Made by a program: the position numbers and the translations under genes
The notes under the pieces: generated by a model
What the model was told of the DNA's origin: nothing
What the model saw: the letters and a program-made list of their open reading frames with translations, nothing else
Database searches by the model: none
Shown here: positions 33,267 through 43,409 of the stretch, piece by piece
Numbering within the stretch: the stretch's first letter is position 1
Layout: every line of letters starts with the position of its first letter
From: Zancudomyces culisetae
Lineage: Eukaryota > Kickxellomycota > Harpellomycetes > Harpellales > Legeriomycetaceae
Length of the DNA: 50,942 nt
Direction: 5' to 3'
Assembly: GCA_001969505.1 (NCBI GenBank)
Contig: LSSK01000316.1
Span: 1 to 50,942 of the forward strand

Positions 33267-35732
33267 ATGGATGAAAAAAGCACAGAGCTCCTGCCTATTT
33301 TAAAAAATATAGGCTCTGAGGTAATTATTAGCGATTCACAATGCAGCAATGAAGATAAAAGTGAGAGTATATTACTAAACAGAGAAAATTTAGATTTTTC
33401 AGAGGCTAGTAACAGTAGCCACAGACTGACCAGGGTATCGCTAGAAAATCCATTACACGCACCATACTTTATCGCAGATGCTAATAAAACTATCCCAGTT
33501 GAGAAAAACATTACAATACTTGGAGATTATGATAGTTTTTCTGAAAACTACACAGAGGTTATATCTGCCAACTCACAGAGCCCACATAACGCTTATAATA
33601 AAATCAGTGGCATCGAGAAATCGTTAGAGAATGACAACTGTAGCTCGTATTTGGATGCAAATAATTATAAAAGGCAAAACTTAGATATTCATTCGACCAT
33701 AGACCTAGGTTCGAGAGGTATTGGGGTTGATAGTGATAGCGATGCTAACACTATTTCTAGTACAAAAATTGCCATAAACTCAGAAAATGAAGAAAAAAGA
33801 TATGGATATAATACCACTTTTAAGGGTATATTAGGACAAAAAAGAGATAAACGAGGTAGAAATGTTAAATTCAGTGGCTCGATAGATAAAAAAGCAAAAA
33901 ACAGCGATAGTATTCATAAAAAAAGTCAAACATGTACTAAGGATAATGTGCATACAAAAAGAAAAGTCGGGTTTATGGATATCGTTGTAAAAAGGAATGC
34001 CCAACGAGTAGAAAAGTGTAGTGCAAATAGTGCACATGGTACAAATGACACAAATGGCACAAATGTTAAATATAGCGCATACAGTACATACAGCATAAAT
34101 AGCATAAATAGCACATATAACACTAATAAACCTGGTGTCATAACTTTAATAAATAAAAAGATGAAGTCAGGGCATCCTGTCAGTAAAAAGTTGACGGGGA
34201 GTAAACTACTTGGTTCTGGATACAGTAACAATAATCCAAACAAGCCATTTAACGCAGTGTTCAATGAGAGCCTACACAAAGATAAAATGGTAGACAAATA
34301 CCCTTTAAAACCAGACGATGAGTGCTTTGGAAAAATGAAATGGAAATACTTTTACCTTATATTCGGCCATTCGATATTGCTCTTTGTCATATTTTTACTT
34401 TTAATGGTGTTTTGGGTTCATAAAACGGTTATTTTAAACAATTTGGAGTCGGTAAGAATAAGCATTGACGTAGTTGAGGTAAGCCCCCCTAAAGCATACA
34501 AGTTGTTGACACATAGCAGAAATGCAGAAATAGGGGCAAGCCGGGGACAGATTGGCAAAAGACAAAATCAAGACTATGAGCCATCTCTTTTTCCCAAACC
34601 CAAAAACATTGAATTAACTGAGAGAATAGATGTGAGTAATAACGAGGAAGCGCTTAAAAATGCAAGTGATGAAGGTGATGTAATAATAAACGATAGAGAT
34701 AATGTGGTTGTAAATTCAAAAAGTAGCAAAAATGGTAGTGGTACGGATGAAAAGCAGCCAGAGGCTGATAGTGAAGCAAAAAATGAGAATCCAGATACTG
34801 GAGAAAAAAATATCATAACCCGGTTGCTTGAAAACATTAAAGATAATGATTCAATTGTATCTTCGAGCGAAGTTGCCAACAGTACTGTCGGATTTTACAA
34901 TAATCTCGATTTTATTCGAAAAATTGACGACAACAAATCTGTCAACAAAAAAATCAAGGCTGAGTTGTATGATTTGATTCCATCATCCTACTCAGCAACG
35001 TTTCAGGGTAGTATAACCAGCAATTTAACAATGGGAATAACTATAGAGTTTGTAAAACCACTGGAAATGTATTGGAATGGTAAACAGATCGGTGTAATCC
35101 TCAATCCAGAGACAATTAAACTAAGGCGGGGAGAAAACCGTCTCAATATTATAAATAAAGAAATGTATGCCTACAATAGGAATATTATGGCCATAAAAAG
35201 CTATACTAACGTCACCAAAAACGAAAATGATACACTACTGAGACCAAAACCAGAAATTCAATTTTCATTAATTCTCGACAAGAACGAAAGAAGAAAAAGA
35301 AAAAAACCGATTGAAGCCGATGATGGTGATTTGAGGCTACATACCACTAACCATAATGGAGAAAAATACAAAAGCGATAGAGTTGGCTTTAACAAGAGAG
35401 CAGAAAAAAACAAACTTATAGGCGTTGAAAAAGAAAACAGCGCTATAATACCAAAAGATGGTAAGCGCAATACTAAAAATCCATTGATAAAACCAAGCAA
35501 CAAACAAAAAGACGGCGGAGCAAATGTGGGTGACAACAAAGGCCAAAAGAATAGCAACGAGCTTTTAAATAAAAACTTGTATGATTGGTTGGATATAATC
35601 GAGGAGGTGGATGTATTTTCTCTTGAATGGAGATCAGTGGTGAGGATATACGGGCTTGGTATAGCGGCTCAGGCAGGATTTAAAAAGACAGTTCAAGTTA
35701 GGTGTGTCAACGATGATTGTATTAAGGTGTGA
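33267..35732 (+). CDS. Large single-pass membrane protein, DUF3712/Tag1-like?
   Basis: An intronless 821-residue protein, mostly hydrophilic. Residues 1 to about 358 are Ser/Asn/Lys/Asp-rich and probably disordered. A low-complexity stretch at about 252-290 (GTNDTNGTN, YSINSINSTYNTN) comes from a coding minisatellite. One strong membrane segment lies at about 362-386 (LIFGHSILLFVIFLLLMVFWV). Downstream are LESVRISIDVVEVSPP and a beta-rich part (about 575-650: SNLTMGITIEFVKPLEMYWNGK), then a Lys-rich insert, then DVFSLEWRSVVRIYGL at the end. One TM with LEA-like beta segments on the far side recalls fungal DUF3712 proteins such as vacuolar Tag1. I am not sure of this. The N terminus would be cytosolic. 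Confidence 0.75.
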   Translation: MDEKSTELLPILKNIGSEVIISDSQCSNEDKSESILLNRENLDFSEASNSSHRLTRVSLENPLHAPYFIADANKTIPVEKNITILGDYDSFSENYTEVISANSQSPHNAYNKISGIEKSLENDNCSSYLDANNYKRQNLDIHSTIDLGSRGIGVDSDSDANTISSTKIAINSENEEKRYGYNTTFKGILGQKRDKRGRNVKFSGSIDKKAKNSDSIHKKSQTCTKDNVHTKRKVGFMDIVVKRNAQRVEKCSANSAHGTNDTNGTNVKYSAYSTYSINSINSTYNTNKPGVITLINKKMKSGHPVSKKLTGSKLLGSGYSNNNPNKPFNAVFNESLHKDKMVDKYPLKPDDECFGKMKWKYFYLIFGHSILLFVIFLLLMVFWVHKTVILNNLESVRISIDVVEVSPPKAYKLLTHSRNAEIGASRGQIGKRQNQDYEPSLFPKPKNIELTERIDVSNNEEALKNASDEGDVIINDRDNVVVNSKSSKNGSGTDEKQPEADSEAKNENPDTGEKNIITRLLENIKDNDSIVSSSEVANSTVGFYNNLDFIRKIDDNKSVNKKIKAELYDLIPSSYSATFQGSITSNLTMGITIEFVKPLEMYWNGKQIGVILNPETIKLRRGENRLNIINKEMYAYNRNIMAIKSYTNVTKNENDTLLRPKPEIQFSLILDKNERRKRKKPIEADDGDLRLHTTNHNGEKYKSDRVGFNKRAEKNKLIGVEKENSAIIPKDGKRNTKNPLIKPSNKQKDGGANVGDNKGQKNSNELLNKNLYDWLDIIEEVDVFSLEWRSVVRIYGLGIAAQAGFKKTVQVRCVNDDCIKV
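34021..34134 (+). repeat. Coding minisatellite encoding Asn/Thr/Ser/Tyr repeats
   Basis: Degenerate 9-12-nt units of the AGCATAAAT and ACAAATGGC type are kept in frame inside the 821-residue ORF. Confidence 0.75.
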
Positions 35733-36307
35733 TGTGATTTAATGTGGCATGGTGTTTTACCATATGAATTTATTTTTGACTTGATTACTTGTAATATGCA
35801 CTCTTTTATCACCAGTGCTAGTGTTTTGTTACTAACACCTGGCATATTATCAATGATAGTTTGTTTTTTTTTTGGTTATAGTAGATAATTAACATTATCA
35901 ACAAAATAAAGTAATTAAAGAAAGGAAAAAAAAGAGCATATATTTACAATGAAGGAGCGAGTGAGAGAAGTAGTAAGCGATGTGGTAATAGTGCAATGAT
36001 GACCACAAGCACGAGTAGATGAACAAATATATAGCGGTTTGAAGATACATGGATGTTTGACAAGGAAAAGGTAAATTAGTAAAGAGGAATGGTGCTATGG
36101 CGAGTAGAATTTTAGAAAGGTAGCACTCTCACAACTCCTTTTAGTATTGGTAAAAAACAGTTTATGTTGACGCCTGAAGATTATAATAAAACGTAGAAAA
36201 GAAAAAAAAAAGGTGTAACCAAAAAGCTGTATGCCAGGAGTAAGGTGGCAAATATCACAGATACTTATGATAACATAGTATGGTAAAATAAAATGAAAAA
36301 AGCTGGT
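35733..36307. other. Intergenic between convergent genes
   Basis: Convergent 3' ends of the membrane-protein gene and the V-ATPase gene. Poly-A and poly-T tracts only. Confidence 0.5.
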
Positions 36308-38454
36308 TTATGAAGGAAATTCATTGACAAATGAAGAACCTCTAGAATAGAATTCTGAAAGAACGTTTTGGGGGATTCTGTTGAGCATTTCCTTAGGGAA
36401 AATACGCAGAAGGGACCAGGCAAGATCAAGACTGTCGATAATAGACCTGTTTTCGTAAGGACCTTGGGAAATAAACATTTTTTCAAACTTTTCTAGAAAT
36501 TCAAGAGACAGCTTGTCCTCATGAGTCAGAGCTTCTTCACCAACTACGGCTTTCATTGCAGCGGCGTCACGACCAATAGCGTATTTAGCATATAACTGAT
36601 TAGAAACATCGCCGTGGTCCCTTCGGGTGCGACCCTCACCAATAGCGGACTTCATAAGACGAGACAGGGATGGAAGAACATTTATCGGAGGGAAAATCTG
36701 GCGATTGTGGAGTTGGCGATCAACGTATATCTGACCCTCGGTAATATAACCAGTCAAATCGGGGATGGGATGAGTAATATCATCGTTTGGCATAGTTAGA
36801 ATCGGAATTTGTGTAATTGAACCGTTTCTGCCACTAACACGACCAGCACGTTCGTAAATGGTCGACAAATCTGTATACATATAACCGGGATATCCACGAC
36901 GTCCAGGAACCTCTTCGCGTGCGGCCGAAACTTCTCTAAGTGCGTCGGCATATGAGCTCATGTCTGTCAGCACAACTAAAACGTGTTTTTCTAATTGATA
37001 GGCGTAATACTCGGCAGTTGTCAGGGCGATTCTTGGTGTAATAATCCTCTCGATTCTATTAGTAGGCGCGAGAAGAAGCAGAAAGTCAGAATAAAGGAAG
37101 GAATAAGCAAAAATAAAAATAAAACAGTTGATAGAAACTTACGTGGGATCATTAGCCAAATTCAAAAACAGAGTCACACGTTCCAAAGAGCCATTTTGCT
37201 CAAAGTCACGTTTAAAAAACCTTGCAGTTTCCATATTTGCACCCATAGCTGCAAATACAACAGCAAAGTTATCTTCATGTGAATCATGGACACCCTTGTT
37301 GATACTTTGCTTGACTAAACCAGCCTGTCTTACAATTTGTGCTGCAATTTCATTGTGTGGAAGTCCTGCTGCAGAAAAAATAGGAATCTTTTGTCCTCTC
37401 GCAATAGAATTCATAACATCAATCGATGATATCCCCGTCTGAATCATTTCTTCGGGATAAATTCTGGAAGATGGATTTATAGGCGTACCTATTAAACAAA
37501 AACCGGTCATATTATTAGTTTTATCTTCTTTTATCTTGTGTCCTTCATCTTTACTAGATTTTTTTTCCAGTTAAATATAACGTGTTCTTTTCTTACTAAA
37601 ATACGAGAAAGTAAGTTGAAAATAAAGCATGTATTAATTTTTTTTTTTTTTTTAAATAAAGACTTCCTACCATTGATGTCCAGATAATCCTCAGCAAATA
37701 CTGGTGGCCCATTATCAATTGGCTTTCCTGACCCGTTAAAGATTCTTCCAAGCATATCTTCGGAAACCGCAATTTTCATTGTATCCCCCGTAAATTCTAC
37801 TCTAGATGCTTTTATGTCTATCCCCGAAGTCCCTTCAAATACCTGTACAATCGCGCGCTTTCCTCGCACTTCAAGAATCTGACCAGATCTTTTAGTGCCA
37901 TCTGATAATGTAAGATTCACAATTTCCGAATATCTTGCGTTCTACATGATTTTAAACATTTGTTATTTAAGATTAGTATTATGTTGAACATCAGCTGGTA
38001 GAAATTACACAATCATCCTCTCAATTGTTAACAATAATAAGGTGCTCCTTCATCGAATTTCAGCTTTGAAAATCGAAATTGGTACATTATTTTTTATAAA
38101 AAAGAAAAAATCGGCTATAACTACTCATCATTGTTCGGTTTTTGAAATTTAAAATTGACAAAAAGAATCGCAAATATCGAAAATAAAGCATACCTTCACA
38201 TTATCCATTATCACTAGTGGCCCATTTACTCCACTAATTGTCCGGTAATCTAATAGTTTTAGTTTTTTGTCATTAAAGTTATATTGTGGGTAAATGAAAG
38301 TAAATTGCAGTACATAGAAGAATGACGACTAAATTTTGAATGAATGCTGAAACTTGCTTATTTTGGGCTCCACATTCCTGCTACTATTCAATGAAGAGGC
38401 ATTGAGGGCGGCTGCTGCGTTGATTTCAAATAACTTTTTATCATCCAAATCCAT
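36308..38454 (-). CDS. VMA2: V-type ATPase subunit B
   Basis: Non-catalytic B subunit of the V1 sector, which forms the A3B3 hexamer that powers proton pumping into the vacuole. Five exons: 38454-38358, 38249-38194, 37941-37671, 37488-37143 and 37055-36308, giving 505 residues (yeast Vma2 has 517). Joins restore family sequence: [41 protein letters not shown] and [28 protein letters not shown] replaces the Walker A loop, as in all B subunits. [23 protein letters not shown] and [23 protein letters not shown] are intact. The first intron has a GC donor (GCAAGT at 38357-38352), the only phase that rebuilds the conserved sequence. Intron 4 has a textbook TACTAAT branch site near 37060. The start at 38454 follows the family's short N terminus ([12 protein letters not shown]). 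Confidence 0.96.
38250..38357 (-). other. GC-AG intron 1 of VMA2
   Basis: The donor reads A|GCAAGT and the acceptor is TAG before ATTACCGG. A GT donor at the next possible site (GTTTCA) would break the frame. This is a minor but known class of U2-type intron. Confidence 0.8.
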
Positions 38455-38519
38455 CGTATATATACTTTCCCTAAATTCAAGTTTTTCTACTATTTTTTTT
38501 TCGTTGTCTGGTATATACT

Positions 38520-38606
38520 TTTATTCAAGGGCTAAAAATGTTTTTTCCAGAAATGCACCACCATTTATTTCGCGGATTTGATTTGTTGAAACTAGTGGAA
38601 AAGTCA
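38520..38606 (-). other. Possible upstream ORF of VMA2, 28 codons
   Basis: An ATG at 38606 opens a 28-residue frame (MTFPLVSTNQIREING) ending at TAA 38520, about 65 bp before the VMA2 start and in another frame. It matters only if the transcript begins upstream of 38606. Confidence 0.3.
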
Positions 38607-40312
38607 TTTTGTTTCTATGTACTAGCTATTATTCGTCATTGATACCAAAGCTTAAATTCCGCCATAAAGCATCTGTGATTGGCCAAGTATCATTTCAAAG
38701 TGTTTTTATCATCTAACTTTGCTTCCCATAAGTGTGAGTACTACAAAAACCTCAGTTGGGCGGACAACCTTTTGGCGCTAGTGAAGAAAGGGGTCATCTG
38801 TACAAGGATATTATTAGCTGGTTACTGGGCCTTTTGAAATGTTTTGGTACTGCTACTATTATCACTTCACTATGATTCTTAGCTAAGGAAATGGCCATGT
38901 GCAGACAAGCTTATGTAGTTAGTTGCATTTTTTATCTACTATCGAATTTCATTGGCTAACAGTATTTGCTGACATTTACTTGTTAAGTAGAAAAAATGAT
39001 GTAAATGGGATTGATATATATTTAGTACAAGATAAGATGGTGGAAAGGGGTGAGGTGTTATATGTGAAGACAAAGGATATATGCATTGTTGACTAAAAGC
39101 ATTTTAAAAAAGGAAGTATATGGGGAGGGGGGTTGGATATCGACATTTTGGAGGATTTGCCTACATAAAGCATATTTAAGAGTACTATTGTGCAGTAGCA
39201 GTGAATCAGATAATATGCATAGGAGTCGATTGCTAACTTTCTGTCAAGGAATTTTAAATATAATCAGCACATCTAATGTAATAGTGATCTTTGCATCTAA
39301 ACCCCTGTACCAAATATTGCCAATACATCATTAAATATTTTTAATTTTTGTTTTAACCTATCCTAAATTGCATATTATGCAATATTTTCAAGTGATATTT
39401 ATACTCACCTTCAAATACTTAGTTTTCAACAGTCTAAAACCATTAATTATTAACAAACCCAAGTGCGCAAACAAAAGCAAACTGAGGAGCAAAACGAAAA
39501 AAGAAAGTTTTTGGAAAAGGAAATAAAAGTTTCTATTGGGTGAACAACCAGTTGTATTTAATTCAGACCGTGCTGCCTAAGTTAGGAATAAATGATAATG
39601 GAGTATTTAAAAGCGAATGTACGATGGATGGTAAAAAAATTCTAAACGGGTTGTCCGAGAATGCCATTTGGTTAATAAATTGGAAATTTTGAATTGTCGC
39701 GTTCTATCTAGATTTTTCGCGAGGGTTTAGAGCTGCAAACTCGATTTTCAGAGTGTAGATATTCCAAAATTTTCCACTCAAGCATGTAAGCCTTCACCAA
39801 AACTCATTTAAAATGAATGCTTTTTGATGGTGAATAGTGCATTCCTGGTATTGCTCAGCAAAACCTGAAAATTTTCAGAATCAGCAATAATTTAATTGAT
39901 TTACCATTTTGAATTTATTTCATTTTGTTTTGCCTGAATCTCGTGGTAGCCCAATGCGTTAATTTTTCAAAAAACAGAATCAAAATGAAAACAAGAAAAA
40001 ATCGAAACTGAATTGCAAGTAGGGGGTTGAAAAGCGTGACGCTTTCTGAAATATTTTATTTCCAGCATACCCTTTTGGCTAATTTGACTTTAGACTAAAC
40101 CAAAGATGCTATAATAAATTCGCCACTATAATAAAAAGAAGATAGCTATTTATCTTTTGGTTGTGTATAAATAGGCTAAGGGCGGAGTTTAGAACGAAAT
40201 AAAAAAACATTTCGTATCTTTTTTTTATTATTATTTTAAAATTTTAAAATAAGGAGTGTTTGACAGGTTAATAAACAACGTAGCATCTTGGCAGCAAAAT
40301 TCATAAAGGAAA
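38607..40312. other. 1.7-kb intergenic, no gene recognised
   Basis: Divergent promoters of VMA2 and the YABBY/HMG-like gene lie at its ends. The interior holds only short frames without coding character. Confidence 0.55.
40166..40173 (+). promoter_or_regulatory. TATA box of the YABBY/HMG-like gene
   Basis: TATAAATA lies 147 bp upstream of the ATG at 40313. Confidence 0.45.
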
Positions 40313-40501
40313 ATGGCAAGAAACAAGGTAGTAAAGAAGGCGGGCACAACACGAAAGCTCTCCCCATATAATATTTTTATGAAAAAGGAGTTAACAAAGG
40401 TCAAAGCAAGTAATCCAGGAGTAAACCACAAAGAGGCATTCAAGCTTGCTGCTGCAAACTGGAAGAGCAGTGATGCAAATCCAGCAAGCAAGAAATCTTA
40501 G
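40313..40501 (+). CDS. YABBY/HMG-box-like mini DNA-binding protein
   Basis: A 62-residue intronless protein. The basic N terminus (MARNKVVKKAGTTRK) is followed by a single HMG-like helical unit: LSPYNIFMKKELTKVKASNPGVNHKEAFKLAAANWKSS. The SPYNIFMKKEL and HKEAFKLAAANWK motifs match the C-terminal HMG-like half of plant YABBY proteins and the short stand-alone fungal proteins annotated as YABBY-like or HMG-box. Such proteins probably bend or bind DNA in the nucleus. The frame ends at TAG 40499. The strong basic tail and short length are typical, so I read it as complete rather than truncated. Confidence 0.85.
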   Translation: MARNKVVKKAGTTRKLSPYNIFMKKELTKVKASNPGVNHKEAFKLAAANWKSSDANPASKKS

Positions 40502-41493
40502 CTCGATATGTAGTTGATATCATCACGTTCTTGCTTCTTATGTTATATTATATTATATATATTTTTTGTTTTGTCTTGTTTTGCCACTGCTCCTTGACGC
40601 AGACTAACATTATGCATAACATATTACGATATGCGAGTTATTTAGTAGGAAAATGTAACAGTAATAATAAAACAGTAGTGGATTATAGTCAGGTTGTGTC
40701 ACTATCCTAAGCCTTCTAATAACGGTAGAAAATTATGGGTGGGATGAAATGTAATTAAAAATGTGGTGGGTTAAGATATGTTCAACTTTTTACTAAGCGT
40801 GGGTGTAGAGCCGCTTTTGTGACACCCAAAGCTAGTCTTTAATGGCCCAATCCAAGCTTAGTGGTGTAAATAGAAGATATACTTTTCAAAAAGCGGAGTG
40901 TAGGTATACCAAAAATATAGGATTTGGTATTGCCATGATTATTAAAGATTAACAGCCTTTTAGAATCTTAAACAGGCATGGGGAGTTGCTCGTTTTACAA
41001 TACATACGTATATACTTATGTTTAGTTTGATTATGCGAACATACTAGAATATAATATACTAAGGTGTCAGGTTCATCTTATAATATAGTATTATCACCTG
41101 GGTAGAGTGTGTAGTTTAGCTTTTTTAAATTGTCTTTGGTACACAGTCTTTGCAGCCTTTCATTCCGCCTTTTTGTATTAAGCCCTGTAATTTGATATTT
41201 ATATAATAAATTCATCTAACAAAAAAAAAATTAAACCCTGTAGTTTTGGGAAAAGCAGAACCATTTGACAATTACATTCTCAGCTTTTAAATAGCAACTT
41301 TTTTTTTTTCGTTTCTGGAAAGCCATAGATTAAAGCGTTTTCTGCATGGGAGTAATTTTGAAAAAAGAATACAATAAATTCAAAGTAATTCATAGCCAAT
41401 GAGTAGTTGCCGTTTAGACAACTTGAAATCCTTCAAAGCTTGCAAAGCTGAAAAAGCAGCATTGAATTTTATTAATAAAAATTCAAATTAAAA
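40502..41493. other. Intergenic, no gene recognised
   Basis: A 992-bp A+T-rich spacer between two same-strand genes. A TATATTATATTATATATA stretch just after the mini-gene probably lies in its 3' end. Confidence 0.5.
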
Positions 41494-42686
41494 ATGGAAC
41501 GAGATAGCTTGGACGATTTCGGAATCACGGACCCAACACCAGCGGAAAATACTTCTCAGTCTTACTCGAATGCAGTACTGAGTGGAAGGATCGGAAAACC
41601 ACTTTCGACTAGTGCAAATCTAGGTGTGGCTGGATCCTCCGGCAACTTACCAGGTGGTCATGACTTGAACACACTCGATGAATCTGTATATACCTCCTTA
41701 GTAAGTGGATTTTGATTTTTTTTGCACTTAGTAAAGTGTGCTTTTCCAAATATGGATATATGACAAAAGAATACTCGAATAGAACATTTGAATAAAGATG
41801 CTTTACTATAACATTAATTCAATAGGCAAGAGATTTGCATCTAGTAGCTAAAAAAACAAAACAGGTACTGCTACCACGGACAAACAACAATGTTTTGAAA
41901 GAATGTAAGTCACTTTTGATACTCAGATTTGTTTTTTTTGTATATTATCGTTCTGCCAACATTGTAACAGTTTATAATTTATGAACCCAGGGTTTAATTT
42001 TGAGCTAACCAAATCAAATAGGGGATTTATGGGGTCCACTTATATTCACCTCTTTATTATCAATGTAAGCATAGATAGGCTAATAGTGGGATAAAAATAT
42101 GCATCTTTACAAAAATTCACTTTCTCAAATATAGATTTCTGAATCTTCTATCACCCCAGAAACAGTCTTCTTATGTGTTCACCGAAGTATTTTTGCTTGT
42201 GACTATCGGTTCTTCTCTAGTTACTCTAAACGGGAGACTTTTGGGAGGCCATGTGTAAGCATATATTTTTATTTGCTCATTACTAACTGTTTAACCTTTT
42301 AATTTTCAGTGTAACAAGAGTTATAAATTCACAACCTGGCTATCCATTAACATAGATCGTTTTTTCAAAGTGTCTGTACGCTTGGATACTGTGTATTTCC
42401 TCTGGTTATATCGTCGTTGTTGGTATTGCTGTTATCTAAAAATATCATCACTGTCATACTTGTAATCGCAAGCGTAGCATGGTCAATTTATGGTAAAAGT
42501 CATTTCGCTTTTTATTCACCGTTATTTCTACTATCGAATTAATGTTATATAAATTTATGGTAATTATTGTACCATGTAGCCTCGTCGGGATTTTTATCGG
42601 GGTCTATTGCACTAAGCAGGAAACCCTTGGCGTTATATCCAATAGTTCTTTTTTACACTATAATTGGATGGATAATTACAATGTAG
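41494..42686 (+). CDS. Yip1-domain Golgi protein, YIPF6/Yip4-like
   Basis: Five-TM membrane protein of the early secretory pathway that works with Ypt/Rab GTPases in ER-Golgi transport. Six exons: 41494-41700, 41826-41904, 42022-42064, 42135-42254, 42356-42492 and 42580-42686, giving 230 residues (human YIPF6 about 236). The hydrophilic N terminus ends in LDESVYTSL; exon 2 begins ARDLHLVAKKTKQVLLPR. Joins rebuild family wording: KEW-DLWGPLIF, GGHV-SFFQSVCTLGYCVFPL and IYA-SSGFLSG. The last exon encodes ALYPIVLFYTIIGWIITM before TAG. Introns are 70-125 nt, all GT-AG, and most donors read GTAAGY. The last donor is GTAAAA. Length, the DLWGP and GYCVFP motifs and TM pattern leave little doubt about the family. 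Confidence 0.93.
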
Positions 42687-43409
42687 TCTGATGCTATAGC
42701 AGTTTACTTGGTGTATTTCCTTTTTCTTTTTCTTTTTAGTTTTCTTTTTTATTTTACCAATGAGACAGTGGCATTCTGAGTTTAAAATTGAGCATTTCTA
42801 ATTCATGATTACAAAGACACTAAACAAAAATGTTGCAAACTTGGAGAATGTGGTCTATTGCAGACGATTTTGATTGAGAATATATTAAATGTGGCATAAC
42901 TTCATCCTAAACCTCGCTGACAAGGGAGATGGAAGTACCACTTCTATTTCATCAGCAAATGTATAATTACCTGAACATGCTCATTATGGTGTTACTTGGT
43001 AATAGTGAATGAATTGTCAAAAAAAACAAACATGGATTCAAAGAAAATATAATTAAAAATAAACCAAAATTAAGGCAGAAATACCAAAGAGGCAGAGAAA
43101 TGACAAATATCAGTCAGCCTCTATTATCTTCACTAATTCATACTCTCTAGTATCTACGAACAAGGATAAAAAGTGAATTTAATAGGCTGACTCAGGTCCA
43201 ACATACAATTTTTCTAATAAACTTGGCATGGATGTAAAAAATAAACATAAAGGTTAAGGGTATAGTATAAATGTACATCATTATATGTAAGTAAAGCTTA
43301 TATCTAGAATAAATCAACACAAGTCTATGGTTCTAATCAATGGTGAAAGTGGAAAAACATCAGAAGAATGTGAAAAGTGATGCTATATAGTTTTGAATAT
43401 TAATCTGTA
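42687..43409. other. Intergenic between convergent genes
   Basis: A pyrimidine tract (TTTCCTTTTTCTTTTTC) at 42718-42737 lies just downstream of the YIPF6-like stop. Nothing coding is seen. Confidence 0.5.

Noticed and set aside
39086-39334. 82-codon frame in the VMA2/YABBY-like spacer
   Set aside because: It begins at TTG, contains no recognisable domain, and codon use is not distinct from flanks.
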